A stretch of 64,000 nt of DNA, taken from Boseongicola aestuarii. GTDB lineage: Bacteria > Pseudomonadota > Alphaproteobacteria > Rhodobacterales > Rhodobacteraceae. Within the stretch, counting starts at the first letter, position 1. Each line of letters begins with the position of its first letter. Shown piece by piece: positions 8,567 to 17,151 of the stretch. The stretch lies in the NCBI RefSeq assembly GCF_900184815.1, contig NZ_FXXQ01000004.1, forward strand, positions 62,001 through 126,000, read 5' to 3'. The position numbers were made by a program, and so were the translations under genes. Below the pieces are notes generated by a model. The model worked only from the letters and a program-made list of their open reading frames with translations, was not told the DNA's origin and made no database searches.

Positions 8567-9805
8567 TCAGGCCGCTTTGTCCAGACCGAAGGTGTCGTGC
8601 AACGCTTGCACGGCTAGTTCCATGTACTTGCGATCAATCAAGACCGAGATCTTGATCTCGGACGTTGTGATGACCTTGATGTTGATCCCTTCGTCGCGCA
8701 AAGCCTTGAACATCTGGCTCGCGACGCCCGCGTGACTGCGCATCCCAATGCCAACGACCGAGACTTTTGCGACGTCGGAGTCAATCACCAGTTCGGAGAA
8801 TTTAACCTCGCCCGAAGCTTTTGCCTCGGCCATGGCCTTTTCGGCGCGCCCGATCTGGTTGACCGGCAGCGAGAATGTCATATCCGTCCGCCCATCTTCC
8901 GAGATGTTCTGGACGATCATGTCCACATTCACCGACGCTTCGGCGAGAGGACCAAAAATCGCTGCGGCGATGCCGGGACGGTCGGCAACGCTCAGAAGTG
9001 TCATTTTGGCTTCGTCGCGACTGAAGGCGACCCCAGCGACCACATTGCTTTCCATAATGTCCTCCTCCGAGCACACCAAGGTGCCCGCGTTCTCGTCATT
9101 GTCTTCGAAACTTGAAAGCACGCGCAAGCGCACCTTGTATCGCATGGCCAGCTCGACCGACCGGGTCTGCAAAACTTTTGCACCCAGAGATGCCAGCTCC
9201 AGCATCTCTTCAAAGGCGATCTTGTCGAGCTTGCGGGCCTTGGAGGTGATCCGGGGATCAGTCGTGTAAATACCATCGACGTCGGTGTAGATATCGCAGC
9301 GTTCGGCGCCGAATGCAGCAGCAAAAGCGACAGCCGTGGTATCCGAGCCGCCTCGGCCCAGCGTGGTGATCCGTCCTTCCGGGCTGATGCCCTGGAAACC
9401 GGCGACGACGGCGACCTTCATGCCTTGTGCAAACTTGGTATTGATATTGTCAGTAGGGATTTCTTCGATCCGCGCAGACGCATGGGCCGAATTCGTCTTC
9501 AGTGGAACTTGCCAACCGGCCCATGACCGCGCCGGCACATCCATTTCCTGAAGCGTCAAGGCCATTAGCCCCGCTGTGACCTGTTCACCGGAACTGACGA
9601 CCGCATCGTATTCTCGGGCGTCAAACAGCGGTGATGTTTCTTCCACCCATCCGACAAGCTCGTTGGTCTTCCCCGACATGGCCGACACGATGACGATCAC
9701 ATCATAGCCGTTTGCCACTTCTCGTCCGACGCGCTTTGCCGCACGGCGAATGCGATCGAGCGTCGCTACGGAAGTCCCGCCGAATTTCATCACAAGTGTT
9801 GGCAT
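8567..9805 (-). CDS. lysC: LysC, aspartate kinase
   Basis: A 412-residue monofunctional aspartokinase. The N-terminal kinase domain begins K-F-G-G-T-S-V and contains G-R-G-G-S-D-T-T-A-V; two C-terminal ACT domains carry feedback regulation by lysine/threonine. It phosphorylates L-aspartate, the first step to lysine, threonine, methionine and diaminopimelate. It is convergent with betA, with one base between the stops, and stands alone, as is common in alphaproteobacteria. Confidence 0.96.
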   Translation of the reverse strand: MPTLVMKFGGTSVATLDRIRRAAKRVGREVANGYDVIVIVSAMSGKTNELVGWVEETSPLFDAREYDAVVSSGEQVTAGLMALTLQEMDVPARSWAGWQVPLKTNSAHASARIEEIPTDNINTKFAQGMKVAVVAGFQGISPEGRITTLGRGGSDTTAVAFAAAFGAERCDIYTDVDGIYTTDPRITSKARKLDKIAFEEMLELASLGAKVLQTRSVELAMRYKVRLRVLSSFEDNDENAGTLVCSEEDIMESNVVAGVAFSRDEAKMTLLSVADRPGIAAAIFGPLAEASVNVDMIVQNISEDGRTDMTFSLPVNQIGRAEKAMAEAKASGEVKFSELVIDSDVAKVSVVGIGMRSHAGVASQMFKALRDEGINIKVITTSEIKISVLIDRKYMELAVQALHDTFGLDKAA

Positions 9806-9886
9806 CAGGTCGCCGTTATCCTTTGTCTACGAGCCGCCTGTTAAGGGATAGTCCGGCACAGGACAAGAGCACGAAAGCGCGACCGA

Positions 9887-10342
9887 TCAGTTCGTTTTTG
9901 CCTTGGGGATAAAAGGCAGCGGCACTGCGGGCACACCATCCTCGGCAAGTCGTTTGGCGTCCTCCGGTGCGACTTCGCCGTAAATCGAGCGTGAGGGTTT
10001 GTCGCCGAGGTGCATCGCTGTGGCTTCTTTCGCAAAATTCGAGCCAACATAATCCGAGTTCTGTTCTACGTGTTTGCGAAGTTTTGCCATCGCCTCGGCC
10101 ATTTTCGGATCAGGCGCAGACATGACTGGTTGTGCGTCGTGCGAACCTGCTTCAACGGGAGTCGCTGCTTTTTTTCGCGACGTCGTGACGCCCGGGGACA
10201 TGAGTGTTTTTTCGACCTTTTGCGAACCGCAACCCGGACATTCAACCATCCCTGCCGAGGCGAGGCTTTGGTAGGCTTCTGCCGACTGAAACCAGCTCTC
10301 GAACTGGTGTGCGTTTTCACATTTCAGATTGTAGCGGATCAT
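9887..10342 (-). CDS. DUF1178 family protein
   Basis: A 151-residue protein starting M-I-R-Y-N-L-K-C-E-N-A-H-x-F-E-S-W-F, the typical DUF1178 N-terminus. C8 and the C-P-G-C pair near residue 36 suggest a small zinc-ribbon. The middle is polar and low in complexity; the C-terminal part contains the conserved G-E-V-A-P-E-D-A-K-R-L-A-E-D-G segment. The family is widespread in alphaproteobacteria and its function is unknown. It stands alone between lysC and the TRAP genes. Confidence 0.85.
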   Translation of the reverse strand: MIRYNLKCENAHQFESWFQSAEAYQSLASAGMVECPGCGSQKVEKTLMSPGVTTSRKKAATPVEAGSHDAQPVMSAPDPKMAEAMAKLRKHVEQNSDYVGSNFAKEATAMHLGDKPSRSIYGEVAPEDAKRLAEDGVPAVPLPFIPKAKTN

Positions 10343-10425
10343 TGGAAAATCCAGTCTTCAAAGGCATTCATCTGATGTAGGTCAGGAAGCGGCAATATTC
10401 AATTCACCCTTTGGGCCGGACACCT

Positions 10426-12531
10426 TCACGCTACTGCCACTTTCCGTGATGCATGTCCGATCCGAAGGCTGAGAACAAAGAGCGCGACAACACCGACTAC
10501 ACCAGCAATGTTCACCAACATGATACCTGGCCACAGACACGCAACACCCGCCGCGGCCGAAATCGCGCGCATCGGCCAGTTAAGACGCCTTTCAAGGCAA
10601 CCCTGCAATGCGCCCGCCAGCCCGTAAATGCCAAAAACCGCAAATCCAAAGATGACCAAAGCAACGCCCCAGTTCCCTGACAGGAAGGGTGTATAGGCCA
10701 TAAGCAACGGCACAATATAAAGGCCTTTTGCGAGCTTCCAGCTTTCGACGCCGGTCCGCATTGCCGGTGCCTTTGCAATTGCGGCAGCAGTGAAAGATGC
10801 CAGTGCAACAGGGGGGGTCACGTTGCTGTCCTGGCTCAACCAAAAAATGATCATATGCGCAGACAGAATGGCCGCGACAGCCGCTTCTGGAGGAACCGTC
10901 AGATCGCGCAACGGGGCGGCGACCTCCAGAGGAAGCGCGCGGATTATCTCGGTCGCCTGCTCAATCGGTATGGGTCCAGAGAGCAGACTCATCGTTTCCG
11001 GAGCGCCAAGCATGAGCACAGCTTTTGCAGCGTCGTTCAACGCACCCGAAGCCAAGGCCTCAATCACGACTTGGTCCGAGATCATGCCGGCAATGGCAGG
11101 TGCCGACAGCGTTGCGACGACGATATAGGCAGCTGTCACCGGCAGACCCATTCCCAAGACAAGACTGGCAATTGCGATAAGCGTCAGGGCGATCAACAGA
11201 TTACCCCCCGCCCAACCCGCAATCATTAGACTGAAGGTGTTACCGATACCCGCCGTCGAAATCACGTTCACAACCAAGCCAACCGAACACAGCAGAACAG
11301 CGGTCATGATCATCCCCTTCGTGCCCATGACCAAGGCTTCCATCACCGCGCGCGGGCCCATTGGATTCTGGGTCAGCCAGCTCGATGCAATAACGGCCAG
11401 TATACCGAAAACGGCTGCATAAGCGGGGGTAAAGCCCATGATCAGCATTGTGATCAGTCCCGCGATCGGGATCACGAAACTTGCGCCCCCTTTACGGAAG
11501 GCCGAAGCGAAGGTCTGGCCATCGTTTTCCATCGGGGGCAGCTCAAGACGTTTTGCTTCAATGCGCACGAAGAACGCAACCGACAGAAAATAGAGAAGGG
11601 CAGGCAAGACCGCGACGGCCACGATCTTTTCGTAGGAAATCTGAGTGAAGCTCGCCATCACGAAAGCACCAGCCCCCATGATCGGCGGCATCAATTGACC
11701 TCCCGTTGACGCAGCTGCCTCAACGCCGCCTGCAAAAGCGGGCCGAAACCCGGCGCGCTTCATCAAGGGAATGGTGATGACGCCTGTTGATGCGGTGTTC
11801 GCCACAGCCGATCCGGAAATCGTTCCCGTCAGTCCGCTTGCAATCACGGCAACAATGCCCGGACCCCCGGCCATACGACCGGCCACGGCCTGCGCGATAT
11901 TAATCACGAAATCACCCGCACCTGAACGCAAGAGAAAAGCCCCGAAGATGATGAAAAGAAAGACAAAAGTCGATGAGATGCGGGCAATTGTTCCGAACAT
12001 GGCGTCATCGCCAAAAAGCGATCGAAACGCGATGGTCTCCCAGGAAAGACCCGGGAAGCTGAAGACACCACCGATATACTGGCCCCAAAATCCGATATAG
12101 GTCAGCGAAGTCACGATGAGGATCGGAATGACCCATCCCGTCAGGCGGCGGGTCAGTTCCAAACCTCCCAAAATACAAATCCCGATCGCGATCCAATCCA
12201 GAGCGATCAGATCCACTCCGCGGTCGTAAATCGGATTCTCCGCATATGGAATATAGATCGCAGCAGCCGCCACCGCGGCGCCAAAAGACACATCAAAAAC
12301 CAGCAGACCACGACTTCGGGTGTTGCCGCGAAACATCGGGTTGTAGACGGCCGCCAGAAAGGCAAATCCGGCAAAATGGTAAGCGTTGCGTTGAAATTCA
12401 GAGATAAAAGGGTCGAAGGCCACATATATATGGCCGACTGCTATGAACAAACACAAGCCATGAAGAGCCCAAACCACCCAGCCGTCGAATTCGCGCAAAC
12501 TAGGTGGTTCTACTTCGACATCGTCGCCCAT
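10426..12531 (-). CDS. TRAP transporter permease, fused 4TM/12TM subunit (TAXI type)
   Basis: A 701-residue, very hydrophobic protein joining the small (DctQ-like) and large (DctM-like) TRAP membrane subunits, as in TAXI-TRAP systems. Recognisable TRAP segments include G-S-A-V-A-N-T-A-S-T-G, A-A-A-S-T-G-G-Q-L-M-P-P-I-M-G-A-G-A-F and G-M-G-L-P-V-T-A-A-Y. It imports a substrate with Na+ after delivery by the periplasmic TAXI protein encoded just upstream. The ATG at 12531 follows a GGGGGAAA ribosome site; an open extension to 12582 is not supported. Substrate unknown. Confidence 0.92.
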   Translation of the reverse strand: MGDDVEVEPPSLREFDGWVVWALHGLCLFIAVGHIYVAFDPFISEFQRNAYHFAGFAFLAAVYNPMFRGNTRSRGLLVFDVSFGAAVAAAAIYIPYAENPIYDRGVDLIALDWIAIGICILGGLELTRRLTGWVIPILIVTSLTYIGFWGQYIGGVFSFPGLSWETIAFRSLFGDDAMFGTIARISSTFVFLFIIFGAFLLRSGAGDFVINIAQAVAGRMAGGPGIVAVIASGLTGTISGSAVANTASTGVITIPLMKRAGFRPAFAGGVEAAASTGGQLMPPIMGAGAFVMASFTQISYEKIVAVAVLPALLYFLSVAFFVRIEAKRLELPPMENDGQTFASAFRKGGASFVIPIAGLITMLIMGFTPAYAAVFGILAVIASSWLTQNPMGPRAVMEALVMGTKGMIMTAVLLCSVGLVVNVISTAGIGNTFSLMIAGWAGGNLLIALTLIAIASLVLGMGLPVTAAYIVVATLSAPAIAGMISDQVVIEALASGALNDAAKAVLMLGAPETMSLLSGPIPIEQATEIIRALPLEVAAPLRDLTVPPEAAVAAILSAHMIIFWLSQDSNVTPPVALASFTAAAIAKAPAMRTGVESWKLAKGLYIVPLLMAYTPFLSGNWGVALVIFGFAVFGIYGLAGALQGCLERRLNWPMRAISAAAGVACLWPGIMLVNIAGVVGVVALFVLSLRIGHASRKVAVA

Positions 12532-12571
12532 CGATTTCCCCCTTCTTTTTGGTAGCAGTATCCTAGGGGGT

Positions 12572-12617
12572 CCGGGGGACAAAGTCCCCCGGTAAATCGC
12601 CCGCGTTGCGCGGGCGA
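12572..12617. terminator. Two tandem perfect hairpins between the TAXI and TRAP permease genes
   Basis: Stem 1: CCGGGGGAC (12572-12580), loop AAA, GTCCCCCGG (12584-12592). Stem 2: TCGCCCGCG (12597-12605), loop TTG, CGCGGGCGA (12609-12617). Both are 9-bp perfect stems with 3-base loops, 4 bases apart. Neither is followed by a clear T-run on the transcribed strand. They are more likely mRNA-stabilising or attenuating structures that keep the binding-protein transcript more abundant than the permease transcript than full terminators. Confidence 0.6.
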
Positions 12618-12625
12618 AGCTTAGT

Positions 12626-13633
12626 TCAGTTCGCGATCAGGCGCGCCGGGATATCAATGCCCTGTTCGGAATAATACCGAGCTGCACCGGGGTGCAGCGG
12701 AGCTGGCAAACCAGCGATCGCCCGTTCAAGGGCCATGGCCTGTGTTGCCGGGTGGATTGCCTGAAGAAACGGCAGGTTTTCGTAGATTGTCTTTGTGATC
12801 AGATAGACGTTTTCCTCAGGAATATCGGCATTCGTTGCCAGGAAGTTCGGCTGCGCAATCGTGTTCCAATCGGCGTCTTGGTTTGGATAGGTGCCGGCAG
12901 GGATCACGTAACGGGTCCAGAGATCACGTCCGCCGTCCATCGCAGCCATCTGCTCGTCAGTCACGTCAAGCGGTGTCACGCTGTCTCCTGCCGCTGCCAT
13001 AAGCTGCGAGACCGCGCCGGTTGGAACGCCGGCTGGCGTGTTGATGCCTTTGACCTGACCGTTCTGCAGGGCCTCGGCAGAAGGGCCGTAGCCTGCGAAA
13101 ACCAGATCATAATCGTTGTCGAGATCGACGCCGAGACCGGTTAGAAGCGTGCGATTGGAACCGATCGTACCCGAGTTCTGGGTTCCCATCGCCATGCCCT
13201 CGCCCTTGAGGTCGGCAAGAACTCCAACGGTTCCGTCGCCCGCAACATCCGAAGACACAATGAACTGCTCAACGTTCTGCCACAGCATCGTAATCGAGCG
13301 CAGGTTCTCCTGCGGGCCGGATTCTGCGATCGGACCGGTTCCGCTTACTGCATAGCTTCCGAAAAGGCCCTGCATAATAGCGAACTGCGCTTCGCCTTCG
13401 CGCAGAAGGCGTACGTTCTCTCCCGAACCAGCCGAACTGATCGCGGACATGCCAATCTTTTCGCCTGGCTCAAGTTTGACCTTCACCAGTGTCGAAAGTG
13501 CCACGCCAACCGGGTAATAGGTTCCGCCTGTAGATGCGGTCGCAAGGACATAACTTGCCTCTTCCGCTTGCGCGGTTGCGCCGAATGAAACAGCCGCGAC
13601 TGCCACGATGGCAACCTTTTTAACATCAAGCAT
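12626..13633 (-). CDS. TAXI family TRAP transporter solute-binding protein
   Basis: A 335-residue periplasmic binding protein. The N-terminal signal peptide ends near A-Q-A-E-E; the mature part has the TAXI hallmarks Y-V-L-A-T-A-S-T-G-G-T-Y-Y-P-V-G and S-A-G-S-G-E-N-V-R-L-L. Known family members bind small carboxylates or amino acids, but the ligand here is not predictable. ATG 13633 is chosen because it gives a proper signal peptide and has a purine-rich AGGGAGAG upstream. It precedes the fused permease, separated by two hairpins. Confidence 0.92.
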   Translation of the reverse strand: MLDVKKVAIVAVAAVSFGATAQAEEASYVLATASTGGTYYPVGVALSTLVKVKLEPGEKIGMSAISSAGSGENVRLLREGEAQFAIMQGLFGSYAVSGTGPIAESGPQENLRSITMLWQNVEQFIVSSDVAGDGTVGVLADLKGEGMAMGTQNSGTIGSNRTLLTGLGVDLDNDYDLVFAGYGPSAEALQNGQVKGINTPAGVPTGAVSQLMAAAGDSVTPLDVTDEQMAAMDGGRDLWTRYVIPAGTYPNQDADWNTIAQPNFLATNADIPEENVYLITKTIYENLPFLQAIHPATQAMALERAIAGLPAPLHPGAARYYSEQGIDIPARLIAN

Positions 13634-13761
13634 TTTTCTCTCTCCCTGAGAATTGTTTTTTTGACTCGGACAAAGTGTATTTCGTTTCAGGCGAAATGCC
13701 AGTGCCGAGGGTATAAAACTGCACACTCTGACCCAAATTTCGAGAGCAATCGATGCAGGTT

Positions 13762-14238
13762 TCAGCTGTCTCTCGGGTCGAAATTTAACAAAATACCGGC
13801 AAGTTCGCGTTCCTGCACCATCGCAGCGGCCTTTTTGGGAGAAACCCATTTGCGCTTTCGACGGTTCTTTTCAGGCCATTCACCGGCCACTGAGTTCACT
13901 TTCAATGGGAAAATTGCAACAACACAGGGGAGTTTTTCGGAATCGGGCAAGGCTTTAACATAGCTGTAAATACCAAGACAGACGGTGCGGGCCTTTCCGG
14001 TCACGCCGGCTTCTTCCCATGCCTCGGTGACTGCGGTTTGCGCCGGCGTGGCACCATCGAGAGGCCAGCCCTTCGGTACAATCCAGCGCCCGGACCGTTT
14101 TGATGTCACCAAAAGAATCTGCACCTTGCCATTGTGCGAACGCCAACAAAGTGCGCCAAACTGTGTGCGCACATCGCGTTTATCATAGTTTTCAAGGTTG
14201 AGCGCCTGCTGCTTGATCTTGGCCATGCTCATTTTCAT
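13762..14238 (-). CDS. NUDIX hydrolase, DIPP-like
   Basis: About 158 residues from ATG 14238 (ATGs at 14232 and 14226 are alternatives). The pattern V-P-K-G-W-P-L-D-G followed by T-E-A-W-E-E-A-G-V is that of small NUDIX proteins related to diphosphoinositol/diadenosine polyphosphate hydrolases. Compared with the canonical Nudix box G-x5-E-x7-R-E-U-x-E-E-x-G-U, the first E is Ala and the R is Thr, while the metal-binding E-E-x-G core is kept. It probably hydrolyses a nucleoside or other diphosphate; substrate unknown. Divergent from the deacetylase gene. Confidence 0.8.
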   Translation of the reverse strand: MKMSMAKIKQQALNLENYDKRDVRTQFGALCWRSHNGKVQILLVTSKRSGRWIVPKGWPLDGATPAQTAVTEAWEEAGVTGKARTVCLGIYSYVKALPDSEKLPCVVAIFPLKVNSVAGEWPEKNRRKRKWVSPKKAAAMVQERELAGILLNFDPRDS

Positions 14239-14336
14239 CGCCCGTTCGACTTGCCTTGGTTTATCCGGAACTACGTTTTTCAAAACGCTAACATCCCATC
14301 GAAAGAAGGCAAGGAATTCTCTTTGGCCCACAATTA

Positions 14337-15488
14337 TTGAAGCGTCCTGTGTTGTTTGAATCGCCATCATCATCGCCAAAGCTGATTTCATCGGAGATCT
14401 ATCGCAATTCTACTTATGGCGCGTGGCATCCTCTGGCGATCCCTCGGGTCTCGACTGTCATGGATCTTGCGATGGCACTTGGATGGCTCACACCCGACGA
14501 GTGGGTTCGAAGCCCGCGCGCTCGGCCGAAAGCTCTTTCGGCTTGGCACAGCCCGGACTATGTGGCGGCCGTCATGAAAGCGGAAGAAGAGGGTTCGGTC
14601 TCGGACGAGGTACGCAGGCGATACAATCTCGGAACCCACGCGAATCCCGTTTTCGCCGAGATGTACCGCAGGCCAGCTACCGCCGCGGGCGCGGCAATCT
14701 GGGCCGGCGAGAACTTGAAGGACGGTGGTGTGTTATACTCACCGGCAGGGGGCACACATCACGGCATGCCCGATCACGCCAACGGGTTTTGCTATTTCAA
14801 CGATCCGGTTCTGGCCATCCTCTCGATGCGTGAATACGGCGTGCAGCGCATCGCCTATGTCGATATAGATGCGCACCACCCCGATGGAGTCGAGCATGCC
14901 TTTGCGACCGACCCGGACGTCCTTATGATTTCTGTCCACGAAGAACGCCGCTGGCCTTTCAAGGGTCATTTGGAGGATCGAGGCGTCGGCAACGTCTTCA
15001 ATCTGCCTGTTCCCCGTGGTTTCAACGACGCTGAAATGCGTGCAGCCCGCGAGGACATCATCTTGCCGTTGGTGCAGGCGTTCCGACCCGAAGCGATCAT
15101 CCTGCAATGCGGAGCAGATGCGGTAACCGAGGATCCCTTGTCGCGTCTGGCGCTTTCCAATAATGCCCATTGGGCGATTGTGGAGGCGTTGAACGGCATG
15201 GCGCCGCGTTATCTTGTTCTGGGCGGTGGGGGCTATAATCCGTGGAGCGTGGGACGCCTTTGGACAGGGGTATGGGGGACGCTTACGAAGCAGAAATTCC
15301 CGGAGCGATTGCCGCCTTTGGCCGAGGCCGTCTTGCGGGACTTGTCGTGGCCGGGCCGCGCGGCGGGACGCAATCCGCCGGAGCATTGGTTCACGACAAT
15401 CTGCGATCTTCCGCGAGAAGGCCAGATCAAACCGGAAGTGCGTGAAAGGCTTGATGCTCTTGGTGCGCGAATGACGGCATGGCTCTGA
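14337..15488 (+). CDS. Histone deacetylase family protein (AcuC-like)
   Basis: A 383-residue arginase/deacetylase-fold enzyme. Visible are the active-site segment S-P-A-G-G-T-H-H-G-M-P-D-H-A-N-G-F-C-Y-F-N-D, the zinc-binding D-I-D-A-H-H-P-D-G-V-E, a second Asp ligand in G-A-D-A-V-T-E-D-P-L-S-R-L, and the catalytic Tyr after the Gly run G-G-G-G-Y. It should remove acetyl groups from lysine or from small amines/polyamines. The usual His-His-Gly-Asp is His-His-Pro-Asp here. It overlaps thpR by up to 10 bases. Confidence 0.88.
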   Translation: MKRPVLFESPSSSPKLISSEIYRNSTYGAWHPLAIPRVSTVMDLAMALGWLTPDEWVRSPRARPKALSAWHSPDYVAAVMKAEEEGSVSDEVRRRYNLGTHANPVFAEMYRRPATAAGAAIWAGENLKDGGVLYSPAGGTHHGMPDHANGFCYFNDPVLAILSMREYGVQRIAYVDIDAHHPDGVEHAFATDPDVLMISVHEERRWPFKGHLEDRGVGNVFNLPVPRGFNDAEMRAAREDIILPLVQAFRPEAIILQCGADAVTEDPLSRLALSNNAHWAIVEALNGMAPRYLVLGGGGYNPWSVGRLWTGVWGTLTKQKFPERLPPLAEAVLRDLSWPGRAAGRNPPEHWFTTICDLPREGQIKPEVRERLDALGARMTAWL

Positions 15489-16039
15489 TGCGCTTGTTTT
15501 TGGGGATAGACCTTCCAGATACTCTGCGCGGGGCGCTGGAGGGGTTGCAAAAAGGTTTGCCGCCCGGACGACCTGTGCCGTGGGAAAATTTTCATCTGAC
15601 GTTGGTTTTCCTTGGTGATGTACCTGAACCTTTAACAGATGAGCTTGACCTTGCGCTGGACGGTATGCGCTTCTGCCTGCCCCCGATTACACTAAGCGGA
15701 CTTGGCCAGTTTGGCAGTGCCAGCCCCCGTGCCATATGGGTCGGAGTAACACCCTTGCCGCCGCTTGAAGCCCTTCACCGGCGTCTGGCGAATGCTGCGC
15801 GTCGGGTTGGATGTGACATCCCGAGCCGACGATTTGTCCCGCATGTTACGCTTACTCGCTTCGCACGCGACACAGTCGATCCGATTGCAGTCGCGCGCGC
15901 TTTCGAAAAACGGGGCAGGGTGGAGTTGCCGGCATTTCAGCCTTATGCCCTGACGCTTTTTCGATCCCACCTTCGCACGGATGGGCCGGTTTACGAGCCT
16001 TTGGCAGACTATCCGATTACGCCAGATCCGACCATTTGA
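15479..16039 (+). CDS. thpR: RNA 2',3'-cyclic phosphodiesterase (ThpR/LigT)
   Basis: A 186-residue 2H phosphoesterase. Both H-x-T-L motifs are present: F-H-L-T-L-V-F-L-G-D and P-H-V-T-L-T-R-F. The family opens 2',3'-cyclic phosphates on RNA and can ligate tRNA halves in vitro. Two starts are possible, ATG 15479 (M-A-L-M-R) and ATG 15488; the second begins at the conserved M-R-L-F-L-G-I-D. It overlaps the preceding deacetylase gene, implying co-expression, and its stop overlaps the convergent neuB end by 23 bases. Confidence 0.9.
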   Translation: MALMRLFLGIDLPDTLRGALEGLQKGLPPGRPVPWENFHLTLVFLGDVPEPLTDELDLALDGMRFCLPPITLSGLGQFGSASPRAIWVGVTPLPPLEALHRRLANAARRVGCDIPSRRFVPHVTLTRFARDTVDPIAVARAFEKRGRVELPAFQPYALTLFRSHLRTDGPVYEPLADYPITPDPTI

Positions 16040-17048
16040 GCTGCGTGTTCTTGGTTAAGGTACGCGTCAGGCGCTTGCCGACGACTTTATCGAAGTCATA
16101 GCCAGCAATCTCTCCCGAGCCGGGGCGACGCCCCCAGATATCCGCTTCCTCGATAAGGTGACCTTCCGGCAGATCGCGGTCAGCGACAACGCTGGTGCGC
16201 GCGAAACGATAGACGGCTTCTTCGGCAGAGGTTCGGCGCTTTTCGTTGTGAAGTGCGATGTGGATTTCGCGCGATCGATCGATTAGGTGCCGGAGTTCGG
16301 CCGGATCCATTGAATTGACGATGTCGGGGCCTTCCCGATACCGCGTATCCGTGAAGTGTCGTTCGAGAATACAAGCGCCCAAGGCAACCGAAGCCAAGGC
16401 CATTTCAGGCCCGATCGAATGGTCCGAGAACCCGACGACGGCGTTCGGGAACGCGGCGCGAAGGTCGCTCACGCCGCGCAGCGATACGATCTCGGGCGGC
16501 GATGGATATAGGTTGGTGCATTCCAAAAGCGCGTATTCGATGCCGGCATCTTCCAGAATTTGCACCGAGGCACCGATCGTATCGATCGTCTGCATACCCG
16601 TTGACATGATAACGGGCTTTCCTTTCGCCGCGATATGACGGATCAGCGGAAGATGATCGGCTTCGCCCGAGCCGATCTTGAAAGCAGGCACACCGATCTC
16701 TTCCAGAAAGTCAGCGGCCGACCGCGAAAACGGCGTGGAGATATAGATCAGGCCAAGGTCTTCGGCATGGGCTTTCAGCGCGATCTCATCATCGGCGGAC
16801 AGCGCGCTTTCTTCCATCACCTGCCAGATCGACTTGCCCCCTGCATTGGGAGGCAGAACATCTTTCGCTTCAGCGGTCATTTCGTCTTCGACAAAATGGG
16901 TCTGGTGCTTGACGATTTCGCAACCGGATTGCGCGGCCAGCGTCACCATGTGTTTAGCGACATCAAGGCTGCCTCCGTGATTGATGCCGATTTCAGCGAT
17001 GACAAGGGGGGGCTCTGTAGGTCCGATCTTCCGGTGAGCAATCTTCAT
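16017..17048 (-). CDS. neuB: N-acetylneuraminate synthase family protein (NeuB-like nonulosonic acid synthase)
   Basis: A 343-residue protein of normal NeuB length. It has the TIM-barrel start P-L-V-I-A-E-I-G-I-N-H-G-G and the downstream K-I-G-S-G-E, P-V-I-M-S-T-G-M and G-F-S-D-H-S-I-G segments, then a C-terminal SAF (antifreeze-like) domain (S-V-V-A-D-R-D-L-P-E-G-H). It condenses PEP with an N-acylated hexose to a nine-carbon acid (sialic, legionaminic or pseudaminic type; sequence reading alone cannot decide which). ATG 17048 is chosen over an open extension to 17207. Divergent from the Kdo-transferase-like gene and neuA. Confidence 0.9.
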   Translation of the reverse strand: MKIAHRKIGPTEPPLVIAEIGINHGGSLDVAKHMVTLAAQSGCEIVKHQTHFVEDEMTAEAKDVLPPNAGGKSIWQVMEESALSADDEIALKAHAEDLGLIYISTPFSRSAADFLEEIGVPAFKIGSGEADHLPLIRHIAAKGKPVIMSTGMQTIDTIGASVQILEDAGIEYALLECTNLYPSPPEIVSLRGVSDLRAAFPNAVVGFSDHSIGPEMALASVALGACILERHFTDTRYREGPDIVNSMDPAELRHLIDRSREIHIALHNEKRRTSAEEAVYRFARTSVVADRDLPEGHLIEEADIWGRRPGSGEIAGYDFDKVVGKRLTRTLTKNTQLKWSDLA

Positions 17049-17151
17049 AGGCCGCAACGTCCTCTTCTTGTGTTCTGCAAGGTCTACCGGGAAGTGACTG
17101 CGCTTCACAAGCGCCCTTGCGTCTGGCGTTAAAGCCGGTTTCTTTCGGACT

